This document shows positions 1 through 7,727 of a DNA stretch of 24,647 nucleotides, piece after piece (positions within the stretch are counted from its first letter, which is position 1; every line of letters starts with the position of its first letter). Under the pieces are notes generated by a model. The model was not told where the DNA came from. It saw nothing but the letters and a program-made list of their open reading frames with translations, and did not search any database. Location: NCBI RefSeq assembly GCF_034432235.1, contig NZ_DAOUCJ010000080.1:1-24647 (forward strand), given 5' to 3'. A program made the position numbers and the translations under genes. This stretch comes from Thermoflexus sp. (GTDB lineage Bacteria > Chloroflexota > Anaerolineae > Thermoflexales > Thermoflexaceae).

Positions 1-891
1 ATGCTGGATGAGTCTCCCGCCTTCGCCGAATATGAAGCGGGGAACCTGGATGTGGCCGGTGTGCCGCTTTCCGAGATCGATCGGGTGAAGGCGGATCCCA
101 AGCTCTCCAAGGAGCTGACCATCGCGCCGGTCCTCTGCACCTACTACTACGGCTTCAACGTCACCAAGCCGCCCTTCGATGACGCCCGCATGCGGCTGGC
201 CTTCTCCCTGGCTGTGGACCGCAAGGCCATCGTGGAGAACGTGACCAAGGGCGGCCAGGAGCCGGCCCAGTGGTTCTCCCGGCCCGGCCTGCAGGCGGCG
301 CCCACTCTCCAGACCCACCCGAACCTCGGCGTGAAGTATGATCCCGAGCGGGCCAAGCAGCTCTTCCAGGAAGTCTTGAAGGAGAAGTATGGCGGTGATG
401 TGAAGAAATTGCCGCCCATCACCCTAGTGGTCAACCAGGTGGAGGGCCATATCAAGATCGCCGAGGCCATCCAGCAGATGTGGAAAGAGGTCTTGGGCGT
501 CGAGGTGAAGCTGGAGACCCAGGAGTGGAAGGTTTTCCTGAAGACCCTCCAGACGGATCCACCGCAGATCTGGCGGCTGGGCTGGTGCCAGGATTACCCC
601 CACGCCAGCAACTTCCTCAAGGACGTGTTCTATTCCACGTCCAGCAACAACCACACCAAGTGGGGGAATCCGGAGTTCGACCGCCTGGTGGACCAGGCGC
701 TGAAGGAGACGGATGAGGCCAAGGCCCGGGAGCTCTACGCCAAGGCCGAGGAGATCCTGGTGGCCAAGGACGCGGCGATCATCCCCATCTACTGGTATAC
801 CCGCGTTACGGTCACCAAGCCGTATGTGAAGCGGACCTTCTCGGTCCTGGGCGGCCTGGAGCACATCGAGAAGTGGGATATCCAGAAATAA
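1..891 (+). CDS. ABC transporter substrate-binding protein, family 5 (5' truncated)
   Basis: This is the C-terminal ~296 residues of an extracellular solute-binding protein of the DppA/OppA type, which captures peptides or similar solutes outside the membrane and delivers them to the permeases encoded next. The frame is open at base 1 and there is no signal peptide or lipobox. Family members are usually 500-600 aa, so the ATG at base 1 is almost certainly an internal Met and the gene begins upstream. Typical family features are a TYYYGFNVTKPPFDD segment near residue 47, a helical lobe II region, LGWCQDYPHASNF near residue 193, and a C-terminal IIPIYWY strand. The TAA at 889-891 is followed at once by a strong terminator. 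The permease genes downstream support the transporter role; the true ligand is unknown. Confidence 0.9.
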   Translation: MLDESPAFAEYEAGNLDVAGVPLSEIDRVKADPKLSKELTIAPVLCTYYYGFNVTKPPFDDARMRLAFSLAVDRKAIVENVTKGGQEPAQWFSRPGLQAAPTLQTHPNLGVKYDPERAKQLFQEVLKEKYGGDVKKLPPITLVVNQVEGHIKIAEAIQQMWKEVLGVEVKLETQEWKVFLKTLQTDPPQIWRLGWCQDYPHASNFLKDVFYSTSSNNHTKWGNPEFDRLVDQALKETDEAKARELYAKAEEILVAKDAAIIPIYWYTRVTVTKPYVKRTFSVLGGLEHIEKWDIQK

Positions 892-900
892 CCGTTTCGA

Positions 901-942
901 ACAGGGGGAGGGCGGCCTTCGGTGGGCCCTCCCCCTTGTTTT
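901..942 (+). terminator. Intrinsic terminator after the binding-protein gene
   Basis: A 13-bp stem (901-913 pairing with 926-939, one bulged T) with a 12-nt loop is followed by TTTT at 939-942, ten bases after the stop codon. Placed between the binding protein and the permeases, it probably attenuates readthrough so that the binding protein is made in excess, a common arrangement in ABC import operons. Confidence 0.8.
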
Positions 943-1174
943 CGATTCCGCACCGGGATACAACCGGAGAGGCCGGGAGCGGGCAACGCCCATCCGGCCT
1001 CTCTTGGTTTCTGGCGGCCTCTGCCCTATACTGGTCCCCCGAGGGGGCTTCCGGGCAACCGGTGCGGGATGGCGACGTTCTGCCCGGCCCCCATCCCGGG
1101 GAGAGGCCCTCCCCCCTTCCCGATTCGAGCCAGCGACGTCAGCCCTGCACTTTATGGGATAAGGAGCGCGGAGG
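943..1174 (+). other. Structured leader upstream of the permease gene
   Basis: No convincing gene lies in this 232-nt gap. It holds a perfect 10-bp stem, GAGAGGCCGG at 967-976 with CCGGCCTCTC at 994-1003, whose loop contains a nested 4-bp hairpin (981-984 with 988-991). A second possible pairing joins CGGGATGG near 1063 with the CCATCCCG segment near 1091. I saw no clear -35/-10 pair. The region could be a second terminator, a processing site or an mRNA-stabilising leader. Confidence 0.45.
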
Positions 1175-2176
1175 ATGATTCGCTATATCGCGCGGCGGAT
1201 GCTGTGGAATCTCCTGGTCCTGTGGGTGATCACTTTGATCACCTTTGGCCTGATGCACGCGGTCCCCGGCGGACCTTTCGATCGGGAGAAGCCGCTACCC
1301 CCCGAGATCAAGGCCAACATCGAGGCTAAGTATCACCTGGATCAGCCCGTGGTGGTCCAGTATCTCTATTACATGCGCGATCTGCTGGTTCCCCGCTATT
1401 CGCTCACCCTTCCGACTTCCCTTCAGGAAGATGCGCTCATTCGCTGGAAGATCGGGCCGGGCTATTTCCTCTGGATCAACCTGGGCCCCTCGTATTCCTC
1501 CCGCAGCCGCTCCGTGAACGACATCATCCGCCAGAACCTACCTATTTCCTTCGAGCTGGGGATGTATGCCCTGCTGGTAGCGGTCGGGATCGGGATCCCT
1601 CTGGGCATCCTGGCAGCCCTCCATCAGAACACCTTCCTGGATTACCTCGGAATGAGCATGGCGATCTTCGGGGTCTCTGTGCCGGTCATCGTCCTGGGGC
1701 CGATCCTGGTTTCCATTTTCGGGGTATGGCTCAAATGGCTGCCGCCGACCGGGTGGGGGACCCCCCAGCATGCGATCATGCCGTCGATCGCCCTGGGGCT
1801 GGCCAGCTCTGCCCTCATCGCCCGTCTCACCCGGGCCAGCCTGCTTCAGGTGATCCGGGAGGATTACATCCGCACCGCCCGGGCCAAGGGCTTGGCGGAG
1901 CGCCTGGTCATTATCCGCCACGCCCTCCGGAACTCTCTGATCCCCGTGGTCACTGTCCTCGGTCCCCTCTTCGCCGCCCTGGTGACCGGGACCTTTGTGA
2001 CGGAGACGATCTTTGGCATCCCCGGGCTGGGCCGATATTTCGTCACCAGCATCACCAACCGGGATCACCCGGTGATCATGGGGACGATCCTGATCTACGC
2101 GATCTTCCTGGTGATCGCCAATCTGGTGGTGGACATCACCTACGCCTTCCTGGATCCCCGGATCCGGTATACTTAA
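1175..2176 (+). CDS. dppB: ABC transporter permease, DppB/OppB type
   Basis: This is an inner-membrane permease subunit of a peptide/nickel-type ABC importer. The 333-aa length is normal for DppB/OppB. The N-terminal membrane helix (about residues 9-30) is followed by an AVPGGPFD motif and the long external loop typical of this subunit. About five further helices follow, with the cytoplasmic EAA coupling loop (YIRTARAKGL, from about residue 230) that docks on the ATPase. The C-terminus ends with FLDPRIRYT, characteristic of the family. The ATG at 1175 was chosen because AAGGAG (1161-1166) lies 8 nt upstream. It pairs with the DppC-type permease gene downstream, and the two should form a heterodimeric channel. 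Family assignment is firm; transport of peptides in particular is inferred. Confidence 0.93.
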   Translation: MIRYIARRMLWNLLVLWVITLITFGLMHAVPGGPFDREKPLPPEIKANIEAKYHLDQPVVVQYLYYMRDLLVPRYSLTLPTSLQEDALIRWKIGPGYFLWINLGPSYSSRSRSVNDIIRQNLPISFELGMYALLVAVGIGIPLGILAALHQNTFLDYLGMSMAIFGVSVPVIVLGPILVSIFGVWLKWLPPTGWGTPQHAIMPSIALGLASSALIARLTRASLLQVIREDYIRTARAKGLAERLVIIRHALRNSLIPVVTVLGPLFAALVTGTFVTETIFGIPGLGRYFVTSITNRDHPVIMGTILIYAIFLVIANLVVDITYAFLDPRIRYT

Positions 2177-2291
2177 AGCAGGTTTCTCGATGGGGAGCGG
2201 GGGTAACGGAGCGGGACGTCTTCAGCGCTCCGATCGGCTTCTCAAAAAGTGAACTGCCCCGCTTCAGCTTTCATGAGGATTGAGGTGAACG

Positions 2292-3317
2292 ATGGCGACG
2301 CAAGCGATGCGCCGAGGCGCGGAAGCCCTTGCCGTCCCCACCCGCCGGCCAGTCGGGTTCTGGGAGGACGCCTTCTACCGGCTCTCCCGCAACCGAGCGG
2401 CCATGGTGGGGGCAGGGATCGTCATCCTGCTGATCCTGGTGGCCATCTTCGCCCCCCTCATCGCCCCCTATCCCTACGACAAGCAGGTGCTGACCGACCG
2501 GGATAAAGTCCCCGCTTGGATGGTGAAGGTCTTCCCCTTCATGGAGCCCTACGCCCGGATCAGCGATCGCTACCTGCTGGGGGCCGACTACGTGGGGCGG
2601 GATCTTTTCAGCCGTATCATCTACGGAACCCGGGTGTCCCTGACGGTAGCCTTTGTGGGCCCGTTGATCAGCCTCCTTGTGGGAACCACCTATGGGTTGA
2701 TCTCCGGCTATTTCGGCGGCCGTCTGGACAACATCATGATGCGCCTGGTGGATGTCCTCTATGCCTTCCCCGGGCTGCTGTTCATCATCCTCCTGATGGT
2801 GTTCTTCCGCCAGGTCCCCCAGGAGGCCCGATCGATCTGGGATGCGATACGGATTCAAATATATAAGGTCGACGCCGCCTTCGGGGGGATGCTGTTCATC
2901 TTCGTGGGCATCGGGCTGACCGCCTGGGAGAACATGGCTCGACTGGCCCGGGGGCAGGTCCTCTCTGTTCGGGAGAAGGAGTTCATCGAGGCCGCTCGGG
3001 CCATCGGGGCCGGCCATCTTCGGATCATGTTCCGTCACATCCTGCCCAACATTATCGGCCCGCTCATTGTGGCGGAAACCCTGGCCATTCCCTCTTACAT
3101 CACGACCGAGGCCTTCCTCAGTTTCATCGGCCTCGGGGTGAACCCGCCCACCCCCAGCTGGGGATTGATGATCTCCCAGGGTGCCCAGGCGATCCGCACC
3201 TATCCCAACCAGGCCCTGGCACCTGCGCTGGCTCTGGCCATCACGATGTTCGCTTTCAACTTCCTGGGGGATGGGCTGCGAGACGCCCTGGATCCGCGCA
3301 TGCGCGGCACGCAATAA
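2292..3317 (+). CDS. dppC: ABC transporter permease, DppC/OppC type
   Basis: This is the second membrane subunit of the importer, 341 aa. It has a short cytoplasmic N-terminus, a first helix at about residues 37-60 followed by LIAPYPYD, and the family's periplasmic insert ending in LLGADYVGRDLFSR. The EAA loop (EFIEAARAIGAGHLRIMFRH, about residues 229-250) and the conserved FLSFIGLGV and LRDALDPRMRG motifs are present. GAGGTG at 2282-2287 precedes the ATG by 4 nt. The gap from the first permease gene is 115 nt with no obvious promoter, so co-transcription is likely. The ATPase genes (DppD/DppF) that usually follow are absent; the next gene is a thiolase homologue, so the ATPases must be upstream or elsewhere. 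Confidence 0.93.
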   Translation: MATQAMRRGAEALAVPTRRPVGFWEDAFYRLSRNRAAMVGAGIVILLILVAIFAPLIAPYPYDKQVLTDRDKVPAWMVKVFPFMEPYARISDRYLLGADYVGRDLFSRIIYGTRVSLTVAFVGPLISLLVGTTYGLISGYFGGRLDNIMMRLVDVLYAFPGLLFIILLMVFFRQVPQEARSIWDAIRIQIYKVDAAFGGMLFIFVGIGLTAWENMARLARGQVLSVREKEFIEAARAIGAGHLRIMFRHILPNIIGPLIVAETLAIPSYITTEAFLSFIGLGVNPPTPSWGLMISQGAQAIRTYPNQALAPALALAITMFAFNFLGDGLRDALDPRMRGTQ

Positions 3318-3374
3318 GGCCAGGGCTTGCCCGGTTGGGCTTCCACGGGGCTGAATGGCCCCTCCAGATGGGGC

Positions 3375-3411
3375 GGGGCCGGCGGGGGCCTTCGGTGCCC
3401 TGCCCGGCCCC
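3375..3411 (+). terminator. GC-rich stem-loop after the permease operon
   Basis: An 8-bp outer stem GGGGCCGG (3375-3382) with CCGGCCCC (3404-3411) encloses an inner stem capped by a CTTCGG-type loop. There is no T-tract. The loop sequence GGCCTTCGGTG resembles the loop of the terminator at 901-942. It probably ends or attenuates the ABC transcript before the thiolase genes. Confidence 0.5.
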
Positions 3412-3464
3412 CAAAGTCCCCTGGAGAAGCCGGCGGTGTTCCATCCTCACCGCGGAGGTTCGGG

Positions 3465-4631
3465 ATGGGACGTCTGATGAGCGAGGTGGCGATCGTCGGC
3501 ATCGGCTGGAGCGGTTTCCGCTCGATCACCCCCGACCTCTCGTTCCGGGAGCTGATGTTTGAGGCTGCCGCCATGGCCTACGCTGACGCCGGGATCCATC
3601 CCCGCCGGGATCTGGACGGGCTGGTCACCGCCGAGGAGGACTTCCACGAAGGCATCGCCATCAGCGATGAATACGTCCCCGACCAGATGGGAGCCGTCCT
3701 CAAATCCGTGCACACCATCGCCGGCGATGGCCTCCAGGCCCTGGCCGCCGGGGTGATGCAAATCGCCTCCGGCGCCGCCCGTATCGTGGCCGTCGAGTCC
3801 CACAGCAAGGCCAGCAACATCCGGAACCTTCCCCAGATCACCGCTCTCGCCATGGATCCGGTGTTCCAGCGCCCCCTGGAGGCTCACCCCCTCTTCATCG
3901 CCGGGCTGGAGATGCGCCGTTACCTGGAAGCCACGCGCACGCCCGCGGAGCATGTGGCCCAGGTGGTGGTCAAGAACCGGCGCAACGCTATGCGCAACCC
4001 GCGAGCGGCCTTCCCGGCAGTGCTCTCCGTTGAGGATGTGCTGGGCAGCGAGCCCCTGGCGGAGCCCCTCACCCGGCTGATGGCGGCGGAACCAGCGGAC
4101 GGATGCGTGGTGCTGGTCCTGGCCCGGGGGGATATCGCCCGATCCCTCACCGATCGGCCGATCTGGATCCGGGGCATCGGATGGGCGACGGATTCTTACA
4201 GCCTGGAGAACCGGGATTGGGAGGGAGCGCGTTACCTGCGTCGGGCAGCCGAGCTGGCCTATCAGCAGGCCGGGATCCGATCCCCCCGCCGGGCTTTCGC
4301 TTTCGTCGAGGTCGATGACACATTCGCCTACAAAGAGCTCCAGCATCTGGAAGCCCTGGGCCTCTGCCGTCCGGGGGAGGCCGGCTGGTGGACCGCTGAG
4401 GGGGCCACGGAGATTGAAGGGGAATTGCCGGTGAATCCCTCGGGGGGTTGCCTGGGCGAAGGGCATCTGCTGGATGCCTCGGGGCTGGCCCGGGTGCTGG
4501 AGGCCGTGCTTCAGCTCCGGGGAGAGGCCGGCCCTCGCCAGATCCCGAACGCCCATACCGCCCTCGTGGCCTCATGGCGAGGGCTGCCCACCGCCACCGG
4601 GGCGGTGGCCATCCTGAGCCGGGAGCCGTAA
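3465..4631 (+). CDS. Thiolase-fold protein lacking the catalytic Cys (SCPx/Ltp2-like)
   Basis: This 388-aa protein belongs to the SCPx/acetyl-CoA acetyltransferase branch of the thiolase superfamily. The N-terminal AIVGIGWS strand, the NRRNAMRNP segment, the SVEDVLGSEPL motif and a C-terminal NPSGGCLGEGH region are typical. Where active thiolases have the acyl-accepting Cys (pattern CASG), it reads A86-G-D-G, so Claisen chemistry through a cysteine thioester is unlikely. His334 of the GHP-type motif is kept (GHLLDASG), while the HDCF-type motif reads VEVDDTF near residue 283. Related Cys-less enzymes such as Ltp2 cleave beta-hydroxyacyl-CoA by retro-aldol chemistry with a DUF35 partner; a similar role is inferred. 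The frame is open further upstream (TTG at 3327), but ATG 3465 has GGAGG (3454-3458) at 6 nt and gives a normal N-terminus. Confidence 0.8.
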   Translation: MGRLMSEVAIVGIGWSGFRSITPDLSFRELMFEAAAMAYADAGIHPRRDLDGLVTAEEDFHEGIAISDEYVPDQMGAVLKSVHTIAGDGLQALAAGVMQIASGAARIVAVESHSKASNIRNLPQITALAMDPVFQRPLEAHPLFIAGLEMRRYLEATRTPAEHVAQVVVKNRRNAMRNPRAAFPAVLSVEDVLGSEPLAEPLTRLMAAEPADGCVVLVLARGDIARSLTDRPIWIRGIGWATDSYSLENRDWEGARYLRRAAELAYQQAGIRSPRRAFAFVEVDDTFAYKELQHLEALGLCRPGEAGWWTAEGATEIEGELPVNPSGGCLGEGHLLDASGLARVLEAVLQLRGEAGPRQIPNAHTALVASWRGLPTATGAVAILSREP

Positions 4632-4683
4632 GGGATGCAGCGAAGCGCCCCGCGCCCTTTCCTTCCATCCGGCCGCGTCAGAA

Positions 4684-4749
4684 CCCGATGGCCGACGTTG
4701 GGATGAGCACACCCTTTCGCCATCGGGGGAAGGGAGGAAAGTTCCTCCC
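4684..4749 (+). other. Two consecutive hairpins before the toxin-antitoxin pair
   Basis: A perfect 9-bp inverted repeat, CCCGATGGC (4684-4692) with GCCATCGGG (4719-4727), is followed by a tight hairpin with GGGAGGA (4732-4738) and TCCTCCC (4743-4749) as arms. They occupy most of the gap between the first thiolase homologue and the small antitoxin-like gene. They may be a terminator lacking a T-tract, or operator DNA for the module; the sequence does not decide between these. Confidence 0.45.
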
Positions 4750-4787
4750 GGGAAGAATAACCTCAAGGGATGTGGCCGGAGGTGCCC

Positions 4788-5012
4788 ATGGATTCGGAGG
4801 AACTGCGGGCGCGATTAGAGCAGCTGGAAAGCGAGGTGATGGTGCTCAAGCATGTGATCCGCCTTATCCTGGCCGCTCATCGGCGCAACCTTTCCCCTTT
4901 TCCCAGCCAGCGGTTGGATCCGGAGACGGTGCGGCAAGTGCGACGGGAGATCCAGGCCCAGTGGGCTCAGGAATGGCATGATCTGATCACCCCCAACTCG
5001 AGGTCCCTGTGA
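4788..5012 (+). CDS. Small putative antitoxin preceding a PIN toxin
   Basis: This 74-aa protein overlaps the PIN-domain gene by 4 nt, the layout of VapBC-type toxin-antitoxin operons. I do not recognise the family. The N-terminal 30 residues (SEELRARLEQLESEVMVLK) look like a leucine-rich coiled coil. The C-terminal half is polar with a Trp-containing QAQWAQEWHDL segment, which could be the part that wraps the toxin. No AbrB, Phd/YefM or ribbon-helix-helix signature is visible, so its DNA-binding ability is unclear. The ATG at 4788 is preferred because GGAGGT (4778-4783) is 4 nt upstream; an in-frame ATG at 4770 would add six residues. The antitoxin role is inferred from context only. Confidence 0.6.
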   Translation: MDSEELRARLEQLESEVMVLKHVIRLILAAHRRNLSPFPSQRLDPETVRQVRREIQAQWAQEWHDLITPNSRSL

Positions 5013-5401
5013 GAGCTTACGTTCTGGACACCCATGCCCTGATCTGGTATCTCACCCGGGATGAGCGATTGAGCCCGGCCGCTCGCCGCGCGCTGGAAGA
5101 GATCGAACGCGGGGAAGCCCGAGGCCTGATCCCGGTTGTGGTCCTGCTGGAACTGATCCGGATCGAGGAGAAGGAGCTGATCCCCCCGCTCTGGGAGATC
5201 GCGATCACGACGCTTCTGGGAGAGGGGAGATTCGAAATCGTCCCCCTGGATCTCAGCCTGCTGGCCCTGGTTCGGGAACTTCCCGAGCTGGAAGACCTGC
5301 ACGATCGGGTGATCGTGGCCACTGCGCAGCGCTACAACGCGGTGCTGGTGACCTACGACGAGACCATCCGCCAGTCCGGGCGGGTGGAGACACTCTGGTG
5401 A
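5009..5401 (+). CDS. PIN-domain toxin, VapC-like
   Basis: This 130-aa PIN-domain protein is probably a magnesium-dependent endoribonuclease toxin. The four acidic residues expected in the metal site are visible: Asp7 in LDTHALIW, Glu48 in LLELI, Asp99 in HDRVIVATA and Asp117 in TYDETI. The LDTHALIWYL opening is typical of the PIN subgroup often annotated as type II toxin VapC. It starts with GTG at 5009, overlapping the stop of the partner gene, so translation is likely coupled. The module sits between two paralogous thiolase genes with no mobile-element ends in view. The family call is secure; toxicity and the RNA target are inferred. Confidence 0.88.
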   Translation: MRAYVLDTHALIWYLTRDERLSPAARRALEEIERGEARGLIPVVVLLELIRIEEKELIPPLWEIAITTLLGEGRFEIVPLDLSLLALVRELPELEDLHDRVIVATAQRYNAVLVTYDETIRQSGRVETLW

Positions 5402-5502
5402 ACTGCCCCCAGGGATCCGAAGAAGCCGCGGAAGGGCTCTGGGAGTTGAAAGACAAAGGTCCTGCTCCAGATTCCAAAACCCATAGTAGGAGGAAGTGGG
5501 TC

Positions 5503-6669
5503 ATGGCGGGACGACGGGTGGCCATTGTGGGCGCTGGGATGACCCAATTCGTCCGTCGGGCCCTGGAGACCGGCCAGGAGCTGGCCTGGGAGGCTGCCAG
5601 CAAGGCGCTGGAATCCTGCGAGATGACCCTGGATCAAATTGACGCCGTGGTCCTGGGCTCCGCTCCGGACGCCTTCGATGGAGTCCATATGAAAGTCGAA
5701 TACCTGAGCCCCGGGGCAGGGGCCTGGGGCAAACCCACCATTCGGGGATATGTGGGTGGTGGGACAGGGGTCTTCGCGGCCATCCAGGGCTGGTATCACA
5801 TCGCCAGCGGGATGTTCGATACGGTGCTGGTGGTGTGCGAAGAGAAGATGTCCTCCTGCCATCCCCATCCCCAGGCCGCCTTCAATTACATTTTCGATCA
5901 CACCCTGGAACGCCCGCTGGGCCCCAACCTCCTGTGGATCTTCGCCCTGGAAATGAACGCGTATATGACCAAATACGGGCTGACCAAGCGGGATATCGCG
6001 ATGGTGGCCGTGAAGAACAAGCGGAACGCCGCCGACCACCCCGCCGCCCAGCTGGGAGATCCCCACATCACGGTCGAGGATGTGCTCAACTCGGAGGTGC
6101 TGGCCTGGCCCGTCCAGCGGCTGGATGTCTCCCCCACCAGCGATGGGGCGGTGGCCATCGTGATGGCCGCCGAGCATATCGCCCGGCGGGTAACCAGCAA
6201 GCCCGTCTGGGTCGAAGGGGTGGGCTGGTCGCTGGATACGCAATACTGGACCAACCGGGATCTCTCCTACCCCACGTATGTCGAAGAGGCGGCCCGCAAA
6301 GCCTATGCCATGGCCGGGATCCGGGAGCCCCGCAAGGAGATCCACATCGTCGAGCCCTATGATCCCTTTGATTACAAGGAGTTGCACCACCTGGAAGGGC
6401 TGCTCCTGGCCGATCGGGGGAAGGCGGCTGAGCTGATCGCCCTGGGGATCGCCAACCGAGATGGCGATATGCCGGTGACGCCCTCGGGCGGGCTCCTGGG
6501 AGTGGGCAATCCGATCGCCGCCGCGGGTTTAATGAAGGTCGCCGAGATCTTCTGGCAGCTGCGGGGAGAGGCCGGGAAACGCCAAGTGCCCGGCCAGCCC
6601 CGGCGGGGCCTGGCCCAGGCCTGGGGCGATCTCATGCAGGTGGGCACGGTGATCATCCTGGGGATCTAA
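5503..6669 (+). CDS. Second Cys-less thiolase-fold protein (SCPx/Ltp2-like)
   Basis: This 388-aa protein has exactly the same length as the first homologue and is clearly paralogous, sharing the AIVGAGMT-type start, NKRNAADHP, TVEDVLNSEVL, YKELHHLE and TPSGGLLG segments. It is more degenerate as a thiolase: Gly86 replaces the nucleophilic Cys (YVGGGTG), and the GHP motif reads GNP, giving Asn336 instead of His. The HDCF-type motif reads YDPF with Tyr286. Loss of both Cys and His excludes the classical thiolase mechanism; a Tyr-based aldolase-like mechanism with a DUF35 partner, or a structural role beside the first homologue, is possible. ATG 5503 has AGGAGG (5488-5493) upstream; the longer open frame from 5398 is spurious. 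The DUF35 gene follows after 19 nt. Confidence 0.8.
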   Translation: MAGRRVAIVGAGMTQFVRRALETGQELAWEAASKALESCEMTLDQIDAVVLGSAPDAFDGVHMKVEYLSPGAGAWGKPTIRGYVGGGTGVFAAIQGWYHIASGMFDTVLVVCEEKMSSCHPHPQAAFNYIFDHTLERPLGPNLLWIFALEMNAYMTKYGLTKRDIAMVAVKNKRNAADHPAAQLGDPHITVEDVLNSEVLAWPVQRLDVSPTSDGAVAIVMAAEHIARRVTSKPVWVEGVGWSLDTQYWTNRDLSYPTYVEEAARKAYAMAGIREPRKEIHIVEPYDPFDYKELHHLEGLLLADRGKAAELIALGIANRDGDMPVTPSGGLLGVGNPIAAAGLMKVAEIFWQLRGEAGKRQVPGQPRRGLAQAWGDLMQVGTVIILGI

Positions 6670-6688
6670 AAGCTCAGGAGGAACATCT

Positions 6689-7213
6689 ATGGAGCGCTGG
6701 GTCTACCCGGTCACCAGTCTACGGCCTGAGGATGTGGGACAGGGGCGGGTGTGCACGACACGAGCTCCCCTGCGGGGGGAATATGCCTGGGACGCCGGGG
6801 TGGCCATTGGGCGGTTCCTAACGGAATTGAAGGCGGGTCGCCTCATTGGGCGTCGCTGTCGGGCCTGCAGCCGGGTGATGATCCCGCCCCGGATGTTCTG
6901 CGAGCAATGCTTCCGGCCGACGGATGAGTGGGTGCCCCTGGCCGATACCGGAACCGTGATCACGTTCTCGGTGTGCACCATCTCCTGGGATATGCGCCGC
7001 CTGGACGTCCCAGAGGTCCCGGCCGTGATCGCCATCGATGGGGCCTCCCCGGGAATGGGGATCATGCATAAACTCGGGGAGGTCGGCCGAACCCTCGAGG
7101 AGATCCTGGATCGGGTCCGGATCGGGATGCGCGTCCAGGCGGTCTGGAGGCCGGCCGGGGAGCGGGAAGGCGCGATCACCGATATCCTCTATTTCCGACC
7201 TCTGGAGCCATGA
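6689..7213 (+). CDS. DUF35 zinc-ribbon/OB-fold protein
   Basis: This 174-aa protein has the DUF35 architecture: an N-terminal helix segment (about residues 33-50), a rubredoxin-like zinc ribbon with Cys57, Cys60, Cys71 and Cys74, then an OB-fold (about residues 80-172). DUF35 proteins bind thiolase-fold partners and can pass CoA substrates between active sites, as in the archaeal thiolase/HMG-CoA synthase complex and the Ltp2-ChsH2 aldolase. It lies 19 nt after the second thiolase homologue with AGGAGGAA before the ATG, so it is very probably that protein's partner. The first 30 residues extend beyond the core domain and are not recognised. Confidence 0.87.
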   Translation: MERWVYPVTSLRPEDVGQGRVCTTRAPLRGEYAWDAGVAIGRFLTELKAGRLIGRRCRACSRVMIPPRMFCEQCFRPTDEWVPLADTGTVITFSVCTISWDMRRLDVPEVPAVIAIDGASPGMGIMHKLGEVGRTLEEILDRVRIGMRVQAVWRPAGEREGAITDILYFRPLEP

Positions 7214-7224
7214 GGAGGCCCCCC

Positions 7225-7695
7225 ATGCCCCTGATCGAACGGATCCAGCATCTGGATGAGGTCCGGGCCTGGCGGGGAGCCATCCAGCTGGAGGGCGTCT
7301 ACACCGCGGGCGTGGCGGGGGAACGCTGGTTGCGCGGGCTGCAGGAGGGGAAAATCTACGGGACCCGTTGCCCCCGCTGCCGATACACCTATGTTCCAGC
7401 CCGACGGTTCTGTGAGCGCTGCCTGGGTCCCCTGGGAGAGGACACCTGGATCGAGGTCGGCCCGCAGGGGACCCTGGTTTCGTGGACCCGGTTGCACGTG
7501 GCTCCAGATGGCACCCGGCAGGTTCCCCCCCGGACCATCGGCCTGATCCGTCTGGACGGCGCCGACGCGGTTCTGGTGCACGAGCTGATCGAGGGCCAGG
7601 AATGGACCAGCGGCATGCGGGTGGAAGCCGTCTTCCGGCCACCCGCCGAGCGATCGGGAAGCATCCGGGATCTGCTGGGGTTCCGTCCCCTTTGA
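7225..7695 (+). CDS. Second DUF35 zinc-ribbon/OB-fold protein
   Basis: This 156-aa DUF35 protein has zinc ligands Cys49, Cys52, Cys63 and Cys66 (CPRC and CERC) and a C-terminal OB-fold with VSWTRLHVAPDG and GMRVEAVFRP. It is paralogous to the gene just upstream, so the locus carries two thiolase-fold and two DUF35 subunits. An ATG at 7210 overlaps the previous stop, but ATG 7225 has GAGGAGG (7212-7218) 6 nt upstream and is chosen. One simple reading is one DUF35 per thiolase homologue; a mixed heterotetramer is equally possible. Transcription probably ends in the gap beyond, where a new promoter begins. Confidence 0.87.
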   Translation: MPLIERIQHLDEVRAWRGAIQLEGVYTAGVAGERWLRGLQEGKIYGTRCPRCRYTYVPARRFCERCLGPLGEDTWIEVGPQGTLVSWTRLHVAPDGTRQVPPRTIGLIRLDGADAVLVHELIEGQEWTSGMRVEAVFRPPAERSGSIRDLLGFRPL

Positions 7696-7727
7696 TGCGG
7701 GACACCGGGGCCATCCTTCCTCCCATT

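Noticed and set aside
873..1329. Overlapping small frames in the gap before the first permease
   Set aside because: They run through the terminator and into the permease gene, with Pro/Gly/Arg-rich shadow composition.
5353..6390. 345-aa minus-strand frame
   Set aside because: Antisense of the second thiolase homologue, with no recognisable motif.
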